Part shown: one piece after another, positions 27,243-37,599 of the stretch
Layout: each line of letters begins with the position of its first letter
Numbering within the stretch: the stretch's first letter is position 1
Source of the DNA: Colwellia sp. Arc7-635
GTDB taxonomy: Bacteria; Pseudomonadota; Gammaproteobacteria; Enterobacterales; Alteromonadaceae
Assembly: GCF_003971255.1 (NCBI RefSeq)
Contig: NZ_CP034660.1
Location: 3,968,001-4,032,000, forward strand
Length of the DNA stretch: 64,000 nt
Direction: 5' to 3'
Position numbers and translations under genes: made by a program
Notes under the pieces: generated by a model
What the model was told of the DNA's origin: nothing
The model's input: the letters and a program-made list of their open reading frames with translations, nothing else
The model's database searches: none

Positions 27243-28421
27243 GTGAACGAAGCATTAGACTTAAATAAAATACGTGAAAAAATTACCCACCTCGACCAGC
27301 AACTATTAGCCTTATTTGCTGAACGCCGCGCCCTGACCTTAAATGTTGCGAAAAGCAAAGCTCATCAAATTCGGCCCGTGCGCGATCAACAACGAGAGCA
27401 AGAACTATTAATTCGTTTAATTACAGAAGGTAAAAAGTTAGGATTAGATGCTCATTACGTCACCAGTATTTTTCAAACGATTATTGAAGATTCAGTGCTA
27501 AACCAGCAAGCTTACCTACAAACTTTAGCAAACCCAAATATACAAGAGCCAGCAGTAAGCGTCGCATTTTTAGGTGACAAGGGCTCGTACAGCTATTTAG
27601 CTAGCCATCGTTACTTTTCTCGTCGTGCCGCAAAAATTATCGAACACGGTTGCCAAAGTTTTGCCGATATTATGCAACAAGTTGAGTCGGGTATGGTTGA
27701 CTACGGCATGCTGCCGATAGAAAACACCAGCTCTGGCAGTATTAATGAAGTTTATGATGTACTACAACATACTAATTTATCGATTGTTGGTGAAATAACC
27801 CAACCGATTGAGCACTGTTTGCTGACCGCAGTAAACAGCCAATTAAATAAAATTAAAACAATTTACGCTCACGGCCAACCTTTTGCGCAATGTAGTAATT
27901 TTCTAGATAAACAAAGTGATATTCGCATTGAATATTGTGAAAGTACCGCTGATGCTATGGCCAAGGTTTTTCAATTGCAAGATGACAGTGTCGCTGTTAT
28001 TGGTAGTGAAGAAGGTGGTAACTTATATCAGTTGCAAGCCTTAGAAAAATCTATTGCCAATCAAGCAGAGAACCATAGTCGTTTCATTTTAGTAGCCCGT
28101 AAACCTATCGATGTCGCGGAACAAATACCGGCTAAAACCACGCTAATTATTGCAACAGGACAAAAGCCTGGTGCATTAGTCGAGTGTCTTGTGGTCTTGA
28201 AAAACAAAGGTATTAACATGTGTAAACTTGAGTCTCGCCCTATTCAAGGCCGACCTTGGGAAGAAATGTTTTATGTCGATGTTGAAGCAAATTTAAAGCA
28301 TTTAGCCTTGCAAGAAGCGATCAGCGAAATTACAGAACAAACGAATTTTATTAAAATATTAGGTTGCTACCCTATCGAACACATCAGCCCAACTAATGTC
28401 CCAAGTAGCGCATTACAATAA
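27243..28421 (+). CDS. pheA: Bifunctional chorismate mutase / prephenate dehydratase (P-protein)
   Basis: Turns chorismate into prephenate and then phenylpyruvate, the committed steps to phenylalanine. The 392 residues (E. coli 386) contain a chorismate mutase helix bundle (about 1-90, LDQQLLALFAERRALTLNVAKSK), a dehydratase domain (about 105-285, VAFLGDKGSYSYLA and YGMLPIENTSSGSINEVYD), and an ACT domain that binds Phe for feedback inhibition (GALVECLVVLKNKGINMCKL, ESRP). The start is GTG with AGGA seven bases upstream. Transcription is probably attenuated by the Phe leader just upstream. Confidence 0.96.
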   Translation: MNEALDLNKIREKITHLDQQLLALFAERRALTLNVAKSKAHQIRPVRDQQREQELLIRLITEGKKLGLDAHYVTSIFQTIIEDSVLNQQAYLQTLANPNIQEPAVSVAFLGDKGSYSYLASHRYFSRRAAKIIEHGCQSFADIMQQVESGMVDYGMLPIENTSSGSINEVYDVLQHTNLSIVGEITQPIEHCLLTAVNSQLNKIKTIYAHGQPFAQCSNFLDKQSDIRIEYCESTADAMAKVFQLQDDSVAVIGSEEGGNLYQLQALEKSIANQAENHSRFILVARKPIDVAEQIPAKTTLIIATGQKPGALVECLVVLKNKGINMCKLESRPIQGRPWEEMFYVDVEANLKHLALQEAISEITEQTNFIKILGCYPIEHISPTNVPSSALQ

Positions 28422-28433
28422 GCGAATATTGAT

Positions 28434-28465
28434 GAATGACTAAGAACGGCTGTTCTTAGTCATTC
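28434..28465 (+). terminator. Hairpin after pheA
   Basis: A 14-bp stem (GAATGACTAAGAAC with GTTCTTAGTCATTC) with a GGCT loop lies 12 bases after the pheA stop. It lacks a T run, so it may protect the mRNA end rather than terminate by itself. Confidence 0.6.
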
Positions 28466-28515
28466 AAATCTTAACCATTAAACCTATAAAGTTAACTGTA
28501 TTGCCTATCAGTACG

Positions 28516-28971
28516 TTACTGTTCTGCTTTTTTTCTACTTTTATAAATAACCAAGGCAAATAACAAGAAAGCCAATAAAAACACACCAAAAGTAGAGCTT
28601 CCTTGATCAGCTTCAATTTCTTCTGGGCTTAAAATAACCTGCTCAGGTGTTTTAATTTCGTAAACTTGATAAAACTCACCATTAACCTGACGCGCTTTCA
28701 AACTGACATTTTGCCCTAGCAACGTTTGTGAATCGCTGCCACTGCAATAATCAGCACGAAATTTAACACTAAGGTTAAACGTTAACGCAGAGTTTTCTAA
28801 TGACAATGCCGCAGCACCTTTATGCGGACAATGTAATTTAAAAATCATCCCGTCGAAGGTTTCTATGTCCGTCATTTCAGCATAGGGTTTGGTATCAATG
28901 GCACTTTTAATACCGACAAATAAAAAGAAACACGCTAATGCCAGTAAAATAATTTTGGTCGCTTTGCTCAT
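28516..28971 (-). CDS. Membrane-anchored protein of unknown function
   Basis: A 151-residue protein with an N-terminal helix (about 6-25), a beta-rich periplasmic middle with two Cys (LHCPHKG and ADYCSGSD), and a C-terminal helix (about 126-145) followed by KSRKKAEQ. The middle may fold as an OB-like or beta-sandwich domain. No family was recognised. It is followed on the same strand by nothing close, and it is convergent with pheA. Confidence 0.65.
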   Translation of the reverse strand: MSKATKIILLALACFFLFVGIKSAIDTKPYAEMTDIETFDGMIFKLHCPHKGAAALSLENSALTFNLSVKFRADYCSGSDSQTLLGQNVSLKARQVNGEFYQVYEIKTPEQVILSPEEIEADQGSSTFGVFLLAFLLFALVIYKSRKKAEQ

Positions 28972-29080
28972 ATCACTTAAAGTCCACTTTGGAGATAAAA
29001 CATTATCTGCTCAGTAGAACAAATTCCTTTTCTCTTCGCCTTATTTCAGATCATCATTTACTGATTACACAGATTTTATT

Positions 29081-29497
29081 TTATAAGGCTTTCGCATATA
29101 ACGCGGTTTTTTTTTGAGCTTTCAAACGAAAAGTAATCGCGCTGAAAAGCAGAATAAATAGCATTGGAATAGCAGCATATAAAATAGTTAAAAACAAAAA
29201 TGGGCCAATCGACAATGTTAAGGTAACAAAACACAAGGTCGGTAATAATAACCAAAAAGTATGCTCACTAGCGCATAATTTAAAACCTTTATGCATTAAA
29301 GTCAGCAAGAGAAAACTGGCTAAGCTCGCGGTAATAGCGGTGACTAAACCTGGATAGTAATCAAGAATAAAATCAGTATGAGGGTGGAGTATGCTTGGCA
29401 CTGGGGCTAAGTTACCAAGCTGAACAAGCCAAACTAACGAACCTGCGATTAAACAACCAAAATTGAACGACCATAGTTTTTTGTTCACGTTAAACAT
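29081..29497 (-). CDS. Small integral membrane protein of unknown function
   Basis: About 138 residues with four hydrophobic segments (near 10-25, 45-68, 80-98 and 103-122) and a basic tail (RLKAQKKTALYAKAL). The ATG at 29497 is chosen; an in-frame TTG four codons upstream (29509) is possible, and neither has a clear ribosome site. No family was recognised. It lies 110 bases upstream of the other small membrane protein gene on the same strand, so they could be linked. Confidence 0.6.
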   Translation of the reverse strand: MFNVNKKLWSFNFGCLIAGSLVWLVQLGNLAPVPSILHPHTDFILDYYPGLVTAITASLASFLLLTLMHKGFKLCASEHTFWLLLPTLCFVTLTLSIGPFLFLTILYAAIPMLFILLFSAITFRLKAQKKTALYAKAL

Positions 29498-29631
29498 AGT
29501 ATTTATCAAACTTATTATTATTATTTCCCTCTTTTATAACGCAAGTTCATTTTTCAATCAAGATGTCTGTATTTCGTACAAAAAAAGCGAAGTTAAAATA
29601 AAAAAAGTTAAAAAATCAGTATCACAGACAT

Positions 29632-29670
29632 AAAAAAGCCCATATAAAACAATGCTTACACGGGCTTTTT
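29632..29670. terminator. Terminator of the RND efflux operon
   Basis: A 9-bp stem (AAAAAGCCC with GGGCTTTTT) around a 20-base loop, with T runs on both strands, lies 53 bases past the RND permease stop. Confidence 0.65.
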
Positions 29671-29722
29671 CGAGCTACTAATGAGTATTAACTAGCATGA
29701 ATGACTATATCTGCATACGTTG

Positions 29723-32700
29723 TCACTGCGTTTTAGCTATTGCGGCTTCAGCCTGTTGTCTCTCAATTTCTTGGGTAATAACTTGTGGCGAACCAGTATT
29801 TCGGCATAACCAATAATAAGCACCTGGTACAACAAACAAGGTAAAGATACTGGCTAACGATACGCCGGCAAAGATCACAACCCCAATCACCATTCGACTT
29901 TCAGCGCCCGGACCAACCGCAAGCACTAAAGGAATTGCACTTGTTACCGTTGTAAACGTGGTCATCACTATCGGTCTTAAACGTTGGGTCGCTGCAGCAA
30001 TTAAGGCCTCTTCAAAAGCAATACCTTTATCACGTAGCTGGTTGGCAAATTCAACAATTAAAATACCATTTTTTGCCGCTAAACCAATCAGCATAACAAT
30101 ACCTATTTGGCTATAGATATTGAGGCTCATCCCCATTAACTTAAGACCAGCCAATGCGCCAACTAAAGCTAAAGGAACCGTTAACATAATAACAAAGGGG
30201 TGAATAAAGCTTTCAAATTGAGCCGCCATTACTAAATAGGTAATAACTAGCGCTAAAACAAAAATGAAAGCAATAGAGCTACCTGACTCTTGTAGTAATT
30301 GCGACTGACCTTTATAGGCAACTTGCGTTTCCTCAGGCAAGTTTTCAGCAACAGCTGCATTTAAGAAATCTAAGGCATCACCCAACGCATAACCTGTCGC
30401 TAAACTAGCGCTGATAGTGACACTACGTAAGCGATTGAAACGATTTAATCGTGATGACGTGGCATTCTCTTCAATAGTGATCAAGTTTGATAATGGAATT
30501 AATTTATCACTCACCGTAGAACGGACAAAAATATTGTCGATATCTTTCGGGTTTGAAAAATCAGTTTTTTCGCCGCGAACAACCACATAGTACTCTTCAC
30601 CACGTTCAACAAAATTAGTGACTCGACGCTGCCCTAACATGGTTTCAAGCGTGCGACCGATATCACCAACAGAAACGCCTAAATCGAACGCTCTGGTATG
30701 ATCTATTTTCACTAATAATTGCGGATAAGTTTCTTTGTAATCACTGTCAATACTATGTAATTTAGGATTTTCTTGCGCTTTAGCAATAATAATGTCACGC
30801 CATTTAGCAAGCTCTTCATAGGTATTACCTTGTAGCACAAAAGAAACCGGTGATGAAGAACCACCGCCACCTAAGCCTCGGCGCATCATGGCAAACGCTC
30901 TAACATCGGTAACTTCTGCTAGCTCATCATTCATTTTATTAATGAAATCAAAGGTCTCAATTTTACGCTCGTCCCAAGCTGGCATACCGACAATAGCAAT
31001 ACCGCCAGCACCACCAAATCCAGGCACCCGTACCAGTACACGATCGAGTTCGCCATTATCTTGATGCACCATTAACTTTTCTTCGATTTGCTGCATGTTT
31101 TTAACGTTATTTTCATAACTCGCCCCTTCTGCTCCACGCATCATGACAAAGAAATTTCCTCGGTCTTCTTTCGGGGTGTATTCAGAAGGTAAGTCATTGA
31201 ACAAACTGTAAACGGAAAATAACGATAAAATGATGACCAAAAATATCATCAACGGCTGATGGATACTGGTTTTTAGTGCACCCGCATAAGCCAACTCAAG
31301 TTTCGCAAAACCTTTATCTAACTTTTGACCAAATGAAGAGCTGCGTTCTTTATGTTTTAACATTTTAGAACACATCATTGGCGTTAGTGATAAAGCCGTT
31401 AAACTTGAAAAAATAACCGCAGCGGCAATCGCAATAGCAAATTCAGTGAATAAGCGTCCCACGTTACCTGATAAGAAAATCAACGGTACGAATACGGCAA
31501 CTAAAACTAAGGTGGTGGCGATAACGGCAAAGGCGACTTCTCGTCCACCTTCATAGGCAGCAAGTAGAGGGGTTTGACCGTTTTCGATACGACGATAAAT
31601 ATTTTCCAGCACAACAATAGCGTCATCAACCACTAAGCCAATGGCTAACACTAATGCTAGCAATGTTAATAAGTTTATCGAGAAGCCAAACCAGGACAAT
31701 ACCATCATCGAACCAATTAAGGCCACAGGTACAGTAACGGCTGGGATAAGTGTTGCCCGAACATTACCTAAAAATAGAAATATCACCAATACCACCATCA
31801 GCATGGCAACACCTAATGTGCTGTAGACCTCGTCAATTGATCCTTGAATGAATACTGATGAATCATAGCTATTGGTAATTGAAGTGCCTTGTGGCAGGCC
31901 ATCTCGAATTAACATCATTTCTTTTCGGGCTGATTTTACCACTTCGAGCGTATTAGCTTTTGATTGCTTAATAATCCCCAAACCGACCATGTTTTTACCA
32001 TTGCCGCGAAACAGGTTTTCTTCATCTTCGGCTGACAGACCAATTTTCGCAACATCACCAAGATAAACCAATGATTTGTCATCATTACGTGCAATCACCA
32101 TGGTGGAAAAATCATCAACAGTTAAATAACTACGTTCAACACGAATGGAAAAATCGCGATCAATTGATTCAACTTTACCGGCAGGTAGTTCAACATTTTC
32201 TGCTCGTAACGTCTGCTCGATATCATTAACGGTAACGCCTCTTGCCGCCATCGCTTTTCGATTTAGCAGTACGTTCATCGCGTAAGTTCTACCGCCGCCA
32301 ACTCGTACACGAGCTACGCCATCAACGACAGAGAACCGGTCAACAATATAGCGTTCCGCATAGTCGGTTAGCTGCAAGCTGCTCATGGTGTCACTTTGTA
32401 AAACAAACCAAACAATGGCGTCTTCGTCATCATTAGCTTTAAAAACTTCAGGCGGATCTGCTTGCTCAGGTAAGTTATTTAACGCGCGTGAGACTCTGTC
32501 TCGCACATCATTTGTAGCCGCATCAATGTCACGGTCCAATTCAAATTCAATCGAGATACTTGAGCGACCAACACGACTATTCGAGTTGATGAATTTAACA
32601 CCTTCAATACCGCTAATTCTATCTTCTAGTAGCTGTGTGACTTTACTTTCAACTATGGCGGCTGAAGCACCAGGATACGAGGTATTAATACTGACCACTG

Positions 32701-32827
32701 GTGGGTCAATATCAGGGTATTCACGCAATGGTAAAGTTAAAAAGGCCACAATACCAAAGGTGATTAATAAGAGATTTATTACGGTAGCAAAAACCGGACG
32801 CTTAACCGATAGATCAGATAAAATCAC
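29723..32827 (-). CDS. RND efflux permease (HAE1 / AcrB-like)
   Basis: A 1034-residue inner-membrane proton-driven pump that expels drugs or other toxic compounds. The start reads MILSDLSVKRPVFATVINLLL, typical of the MexF/VexF-like HAE1 branch. The proton-relay aspartates lie in LAIGLVVDDAIVVLENIYRR (near residue 400), and two porter repeats and twelve helices are recognisable. The GTG start overlaps the adaptor stop by four bases (GTGA), so the two are coupled. The outer-membrane factor is not encoded here and may be a shared TolC. Confidence 0.94.
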   Translation of the reverse strand: MILSDLSVKRPVFATVINLLLITFGIVAFLTLPLREYPDIDPPVVSINTSYPGASAAIVESKVTQLLEDRISGIEGVKFINSNSRVGRSSISIEFELDRDIDAATNDVRDRVSRALNNLPEQADPPEVFKANDDEDAIVWFVLQSDTMSSLQLTDYAERYIVDRFSVVDGVARVRVGGGRTYAMNVLLNRKAMAARGVTVNDIEQTLRAENVELPAGKVESIDRDFSIRVERSYLTVDDFSTMVIARNDDKSLVYLGDVAKIGLSAEDEENLFRGNGKNMVGLGIIKQSKANTLEVVKSARKEMMLIRDGLPQGTSITNSYDSSVFIQGSIDEVYSTLGVAMLMVVLVIFLFLGNVRATLIPAVTVPVALIGSMMVLSWFGFSINLLTLLALVLAIGLVVDDAIVVLENIYRRIENGQTPLLAAYEGGREVAFAVIATTLVLVAVFVPLIFLSGNVGRLFTEFAIAIAAAVIFSSLTALSLTPMMCSKMLKHKERSSSFGQKLDKGFAKLELAYAGALKTSIHQPLMIFLVIILSLFSVYSLFNDLPSEYTPKEDRGNFFVMMRGAEGASYENNVKNMQQIEEKLMVHQDNGELDRVLVRVPGFGGAGGIAIVGMPAWDERKIETFDFINKMNDELAEVTDVRAFAMMRRGLGGGGSSSPVSFVLQGNTYEELAKWRDIIIAKAQENPKLHSIDSDYKETYPQLLVKIDHTRAFDLGVSVGDIGRTLETMLGQRRVTNFVERGEEYYVVVRGEKTDFSNPKDIDNIFVRSTVSDKLIPLSNLITIEENATSSRLNRFNRLRSVTISASLATGYALGDALDFLNAAVAENLPEETQVAYKGQSQLLQESGSSIAFIFVLALVITYLVMAAQFESFIHPFVIMLTVPLALVGALAGLKLMGMSLNIYSQIGIVMLIGLAAKNGILIVEFANQLRDKGIAFEEALIAAATQRLRPIVMTTFTTVTSAIPLVLAVGPGAESRMVIGVVIFAGVSLASIFTLFVVPGAYYWLCRNTGSPQVITQEIERQQAEAAIAKTQ

Positions 32828-33882
32828 GACTCGCTCCCTAATACATTCACAGCCGTACCGTCACGTAATTTTAATGCACCTTCAATAACAACCTCTGTAC
32901 CGGCTTCAATACCACCAGTAACTTCAATAAAACCATGTGAACGTCGACCAATTTCTAATTGTTTTTTAATTGCTTTACCCGCTTCAATAACAAAAACAAA
33001 GTGGTCATTTTCAATCGGAATAACGGCGCTTTCAGGAATTTGTAATATTTGCTCAACATTGCGTACCACTTGTAAATTTAGCAGCATTCCAGCACGTAAC
33101 TTTTTATCCGCATTCGAAATTTCAGCTCGAACTTTTAACGTTCTCGTAACAGGATCAATGCGAGAATCTAGTGATGTAACCTTGCCAATAAAGACTTGTG
33201 ATTTATAGGCGGTATTTATAGCTTCGATACGTTGTCCAACGGCAACTGTTGTTAGGTAACGTTCAGGAATCGAAAAATCAACTTTAATAATGCTTAAGTC
33301 ATCTAAACTAGTGATAACACCACCAACATCAATCAAAGCGCCGAGACTAATTTCTCTAAAGCCGAGCACGCCAGAAAACGGGGCTTTAATGGTAAAATCA
33401 TTCAGCTTTATTTTAGCACTGAGTAGCTGTGCGGAAATGGCCTTCGCTTTTGCTTCTTGTTGATCGACTAATGACTTAGAAGTCGCTTTTTTGGCAAATA
33501 AATCTTGAAAGCGGTTAAGTTGTGCGACAGACTCAGCGAGGTTAGCTTCTAATTCCTTCACTTTCGCCGCTTCTTCACGACTATTAAGACGTAATAATAC
33601 ATCACCTTTTTTAACGACATCGCCATCTTTAAATGAAATATAATCAACTAAATCAGAATACTTACTGGTAATTAGCACTTGCTCATTAGCTCGTGAAGTT
33701 CCAATAGCTTCCACAGCATCTTTAAATTCTGCCGCAGCAATTTTAACTGTCTTTACTGAAACAACACGTTGCTGTTTTTCTTTGGTGGTCACTGTTTCAG
33801 GCCATTGTAAATAAACAACTAAAGCAACTAAAACTCCAACAAGTAACAACAAGGGCAAGCGACGACTAATAGCAGTTGACAT
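32824..33882 (-). CDS. RND periplasmic adaptor (membrane fusion protein)
   Basis: A 352-residue adaptor linking the RND pump to an outer-membrane channel. An N-terminal anchor helix lies at about 9-25. A biotinyl/lipoyl-like half (DGDVVKKGDVLLRLNSREEAA), a short coiled coil (about 100-155), the second lipoyl half (TIKAPFSGVLGFREISLGALI), and a beta-barrel domain (about 190-275) follow. No lipobox is seen. No local regulator gene accompanies the pair. The upstream gap is divergent with the gene at 34106. Confidence 0.92.
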   Translation of the reverse strand: MSTAISRRLPLLLLVGVLVALVVYLQWPETVTTKEKQQRVVSVKTVKIAAAEFKDAVEAIGTSRANEQVLITSKYSDLVDYISFKDGDVVKKGDVLLRLNSREEAAKVKELEANLAESVAQLNRFQDLFAKKATSKSLVDQQEAKAKAISAQLLSAKIKLNDFTIKAPFSGVLGFREISLGALIDVGGVITSLDDLSIIKVDFSIPERYLTTVAVGQRIEAINTAYKSQVFIGKVTSLDSRIDPVTRTLKVRAEISNADKKLRAGMLLNLQVVRNVEQILQIPESAVIPIENDHFVFVIEAGKAIKKQLEIGRRSHGFIEVTGGIEAGTEVVIEGALKLRDGTAVNVLGSES

Positions 33883-34105
33883 AAAACAAACTCTCTAGAT
33901 TTTCGAAAAATTATAATAGCCTTACTATAGCCTAGATACCATAAACGCTCGATGCTGCTTAGCGTAGGATTTACGGCTTTGGTCGCAAATTAGAAAAAAT
34001 AATTAACTTTGTGTTTAATAAGATATAATTTACCTATACCCAAACTAAATGAGTAATATCAACGCTTCGATATTGCTTCTATTTTACACTTTAAGGATTG
34101 AACAC

Positions 34106-34849
34106 GTGAAAATTATTGCCTCGATTATTGTCGTTTTATTATTACTTAGTGGTGGTGCTCTTTGGTTTTTAGCTGGAGGCTCATTAAATGACTATATTAA
34201 AACCCAAATTGAAACCGTTGGTACAGAAATAACTGAACAGGCTGTTACAGTAAAAGCTGTCGATATTAAAATCACGAGTGGTGCTGGTAGCATTTTAGGC
34301 ATCAACTTAGCTAACCCTAAGACTTATAGCCAACCAAATGCCTTCGCTTTAGGCGAAATGACACTGGATATAAACTTAGAAAGCTTAACGTCATCACCTA
34401 TTATTATTGATGCTATTGTCATCAAATCACCACAAGCTTTTGTAGAATTTACCCAAACAGGTGGTTCTAATATTCAAGATCTTTTAGATGCAATTGAACG
34501 TAATACACCTAAAAGTGATACAGCGGCTACTACTGAAGAGCCTGTAAACGATGGCGATGAACCAAGAATTAAAGTCAGTAAAATTGTACTTGTCGGTACA
34601 GCTTTGACGCTTGACTTAAGTGCTTTTGGCAATAAAGAACATAGCGCAACATTACCTGACATTATATTGAACAATGTTGGCGGTGATGCTGGTTTACCTG
34701 CAAGTCAACTAGGTAGTGAAATTGCTAAACAAGCGTTGTCTCACATTTGGAAACAAGCCAAAGCAACGCAAAAGCAAAAGCTAATCGATAGCGCTAAAGA
34801 TAAATTAAAAGAAAAAGCAAAGAAAAAACTAACAGATTTATTTGGTTAA
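34106..34849 (+). CDS. AsmA-like membrane-anchored protein of unknown function
   Basis: Translation is placed at GTG 34106 because AAGGA lies eight bases upstream and the protein then starts with a clean anchor (MKIIASIIVVLLLLSGGALWF). An in-frame ATG at 34049 has no ribosome site. The 247-residue product has a beta-rich part (SGAGSILGINLANP, FALGEMTLDINLESL, IVIDAIVIKSPQAFVEF) like AsmA N-terminal repeats. An acidic linker and a Lys-rich helical tail (about 215-247) follow. It is probably envelope-located; the function is unknown. Confidence 0.65.
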   Translation: MKIIASIIVVLLLLSGGALWFLAGGSLNDYIKTQIETVGTEITEQAVTVKAVDIKITSGAGSILGINLANPKTYSQPNAFALGEMTLDINLESLTSSPIIIDAIVIKSPQAFVEFTQTGGSNIQDLLDAIERNTPKSDTAATTEEPVNDGDEPRIKVSKIVLVGTALTLDLSAFGNKEHSATLPDIILNNVGGDAGLPASQLGSEIAKQALSHIWKQAKATQKQKLIDSAKDKLKEKAKKKLTDLFG

Positions 34850-34862
34850 TTTTTCATATGAT

Positions 34863-34903
34863 AAAACTTAGCTAAACGCTGCCCGGCGTTTTGCTAAGTT
34901 TAT
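34863..34903 (+). terminator. Hairpin after the AsmA-like gene
   Basis: AAACTTAGCTAAACGC pairs with GCGTTTTGCTAAGTTT (one mismatch) around a 6-base loop, 14 bases after the stop. No T run follows, so termination strength is uncertain. Confidence 0.5.
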
Positions 34904-34929
34904 ACAAAATAGGTAAAGGATCACCAGGA

Positions 34930-35544
34930 ATGAACGTACAATTCCGATTAAGAACAACAGTATTTTTTTGTACTTTATCACTTTCGGCATTGCTATCACT
35001 ATCGCATGTAACACTAGCAAGTGAGTTTGAAATTAGCGCCATGTTAGGTCAAATGCACAGCTCAGATCTTATCACCGACAACGGTACTGCCATTAAGGTT
35101 GATTCTGCTCGTAACATTGCCATTGGTATTGCCTGGCAAGAGAGCAATAACGGCCAAGGTCAAATACTTTTAAACCGCGTTAGTCATGATTTTACCAGTG
35201 AAAACAACACACACAATGTTATAGATATTACCTATGCTCACTTCAATGGCGTTGCTATGTTCCGTCAACAGTATTATGTAACCACAATAAGTTTAGGTGT
35301 TGGTGGTGCGTACTTGGATGCCGACTATGGCAGTGATAAGCTTTATCCTTCCGCGACTGCGGCTATTGGCACACGTTATGAGTTTTATAAAAATATGACC
35401 ATAGTCACTGAGCTTCGTGGTTATGCGACTTTAATCAATAAAGATGACGCTATATTTTGCCAACAAGCACTTTGTCGTGCTAATTTTGACAATTCTTTGT
35501 GGACCGATAGTACTATTTCGGTCGGTATAGCGATCAAGTATTAG
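34930..35544 (+). CDS. Putative outer-membrane beta-barrel protein
   Basis: A 204-residue exported protein. The ATG at 34930 is preferred over an upstream TTG because AGGA-type sites precede it (AAAGGA 34915-34920) and it opens a standard signal peptide ending near residue 30 (VTLASE). The mature part has repeated beta strands with aromatic edges (YYVTTISLGVGGAYLDADYG, YEFYKNMTIVTELRGYATL) and ends ...SVGIAIKY, as small barrels do. One Cys pair (FCQQALCRA) is present. It was not assigned to a named family. Confidence 0.65.
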   Translation: MNVQFRLRTTVFFCTLSLSALLSLSHVTLASEFEISAMLGQMHSSDLITDNGTAIKVDSARNIAIGIAWQESNNGQGQILLNRVSHDFTSENNTHNVIDITYAHFNGVAMFRQQYYVTTISLGVGGAYLDADYGSDKLYPSATAAIGTRYEFYKNMTIVTELRGYATLINKDDAIFCQQALCRANFDNSLWTDSTISVGIAIKY

Positions 35545-35708
35545 CAAGTGATATTTAATTGATGGATTAGTTACGCTGTTTTTTGCCGCAAAAAGCAAGT
35601 AAAGAGTTAATCATTCACCTTATCACCACATTAAATTAATCTTCCCGTGCTAGCTTAACGCTAGTTTAGATAATACCAATTAGCCCAAAAGTAAAATTTA
35701 GGAAAGTT

Positions 35709-37229
35709 ATGACTTCATCAAGACAGCAACTTATTTCTATTACCAATATTCAAGGTCAATATACCTATATTAATGCCGCTTATGCTTCAGTATTAGGATT
35801 AGATCCCGTACATGCATCCGAAGATTATCAAGCGAGCTATTATCATCAAGAGATGCCAAAAAGCATGCTTAATGAGATTGAAGCTACCTTAAAAAAAGGC
35901 TTTTCATGGCAAGGACTCGTTAGGTATACCAACAAAAAAAATCAAGATATTTGGCTTGATGCTTTTATTACACCACAATATCAAGAGGGTAAAATAACGG
36001 GTTACCAATCGATAGCTACCGTAGCTGAACCCGCATTAATCAAACGCGCTATTGGCATTTATTCAGCCATAAATACTGACAACGGTTGGGCTAATTTAGA
36101 AATTTCTAAAAATCATAAATTTATCTTTTTATTAGTGATCAGTGCGATTGCGCAATATTTTATTTTCACTAACTTTGGTTTATATCATTCCATATTCGCG
36201 GCTTTATGTGCTGCAACACCTGTGGCCGTTTTTTGGCAAGATATAATCCCTACCGCTATTCGTGCACAAGGCATGCAATCGATGTTTGATTCAGCTTCAC
36301 GTAAAGTTTACTTCGGTACTGGTACTGCTAGCATCTTTGAATTTAACTTTGCCATGTTAAAAGCCAAACTTCGCGCGATTATTGAACGCACGTTAGATAC
36401 CGCTAAGCCGATAAGTGCAGTCATGCGTAATGTCAGCGAAGGTATTAGCTCAACCCGTGAGAACTTAACCACGCAAAAGCATGCCATTGATCAGTTAAGT
36501 CGAGAGATGCTTGAAATGCAAACGACCACCACTGAGATTTCAGCGAACGTAGTCACTGCAGCAAGTGATTTAGATGAGACGTTCACACAGTGTGAACAAG
36601 CACAGCAAGGTATATTTTCTACTACCGACAAAATCAAAGCACTTGCTGATGATATTGGCCAAGCATCATCATCAGCAGATAGCTTAACGCAATCCGCTAA
36701 TAACGTGAGTGCTCTAATGGAAGAAATACAGTCAATTGCTGATCAAACCAACTTATTAGCGTTAAATGCAGCTATTGAAGCAGCTCGTGCAGGCGATCAT
36801 GGCCGAGGGTTTGCGGTTGTAGCCAACGAAGTAAGAAACTTATCTTCACGTACTCAAGATTCGGCAGAAAAAATTCATCAACGCATATCAGTCATGTTGG
36901 AAACCATCGCGCAATGGGTGTCATTAATGTCGAAAAATAAAGATGAAGCACAGCTATGTGTAGGCATTGCTGAAAGCTCCAATCAAAAAATTGCCGATGT
37001 TGTTGACCGCGTTCAAAAAGTAGCAGATGTCGCTAATCAGATAGCTACAGCAACAGAGCAACAAAACGCCACCACGATCTCTATAAATGCCCATGTTGAA
37101 GATGTACAACAAGCCATTGAACTTACCTGGGCACAAACAGATATTGTCACTCAGGAGATGTTGGTATTATCGACTAGCATTAACGACATCAGCAATGTTG
37201 CTAGTACTTTTATTCCTCCTGCGAAGTAA
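35709..37229 (+). CDS. PAS-domain methyl-accepting chemotaxis protein
   Basis: A 506-residue chemoreceptor of the Aer-like layout. The N-terminal PAS domain (about 1-110, starting [19 protein letters not shown]) is cytoplasmic, a hydrophobic hairpin (about 137-175) anchors it, and the signalling domain carries the hairpin tip [20 protein letters not shown] (near residue 345) that contacts CheA and CheW. There is no periplasmic sensor domain, so it probably senses redox or energy state. GGAAAG precedes the ATG. Its flanking genes do not suggest a particular signal. Confidence 0.92.
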   Translation: MTSSRQQLISITNIQGQYTYINAAYASVLGLDPVHASEDYQASYYHQEMPKSMLNEIEATLKKGFSWQGLVRYTNKKNQDIWLDAFITPQYQEGKITGYQSIATVAEPALIKRAIGIYSAINTDNGWANLEISKNHKFIFLLVISAIAQYFIFTNFGLYHSIFAALCAATPVAVFWQDIIPTAIRAQGMQSMFDSASRKVYFGTGTASIFEFNFAMLKAKLRAIIERTLDTAKPISAVMRNVSEGISSTRENLTTQKHAIDQLSREMLEMQTTTTEISANVVTAASDLDETFTQCEQAQQGIFSTTDKIKALADDIGQASSSADSLTQSANNVSALMEEIQSIADQTNLLALNAAIEAARAGDHGRGFAVVANEVRNLSSRTQDSAEKIHQRISVMLETIAQWVSLMSKNKDEAQLCVGIAESSNQKIADVVDRVQKVADVANQIATATEQQNATTISINAHVEDVQQAIELTWAQTDIVTQEMLVLSTSINDISNVASTFIPPAK

Positions 37230-37243
37230 ACCGATAAAACAAT

Positions 37244-37283
37244 AGTTTTAGCGCTAATCTAGCCATTAGCGCCAAAACTTTTT
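37244..37283 (+). terminator. Terminator of the chemoreceptor gene
   Basis: A stem of six plus eight pairs with one mismatch (AGTTTT-A-GCGCTAAT with ATTAGCGC-C-AAAACT) and a T run lies 15 bases after the stop. The rest of the gap to 37599 holds the nrdJ control region. Confidence 0.75.
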
Positions 37284-37479
37284 ACGGTTATAACAAAACA
37301 ATCTTTTCAATTTCTCCAGCGCATTGCTTCCGCCACAAGTGAACGAAATGCCCTTGATTAAGCTGGTTATCCCATCAAATAGCGACTTAAGTAACATTTT
37401 CATTAAAGCTCTTCTGCTATCGCCATGCTGTTAAGCGTTTTACTTGATAAATATCACTTACAAGTAAAAAAACAACAAG

Positions 37480-37527
37480 ACACAACATATTGTGCTTAAA
37501 ATTGATTTGAATTAGCATATATAGATA
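37480..37527. promoter_or_regulatory. Tandem NrdR-like boxes before nrdJa
   Basis: ACACAACATATTGTGC (37480-37495) matches the NrdR consensus ACACWATATATWGTGT at 14 of 16 positions. A weaker site, TTAGCATATATAGATA (37512-37527), matches the core at 8 of 16. Their starts are 32 bp apart, three helical turns, the spacing typical of NrdR pairs. NrdR represses ribonucleotide reductase genes when dATP is high. Confidence 0.7.
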
Positions 37528-37599
37528 AGTGACTTGTGCGTAAATTTTTTTATCTTATTATCTAACGACTCAATTTACCCATAATAAAGTCGCTAAACC

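Noticed and set aside
34034-34053. TATACCCAAAC string before the AsmA-like gene, as a possible fragment of the TATACCC repeat
   Set aside because: Only the first 11 bases match the repeat end; the following bases differ and no inverted partner is nearby.
37230-37599. Cobalamin riboswitch before the B12-dependent reductase
   Set aside because: No B12-box-like sequence was seen; the enzyme uses the cofactor, and NrdR-like boxes explain the region better.
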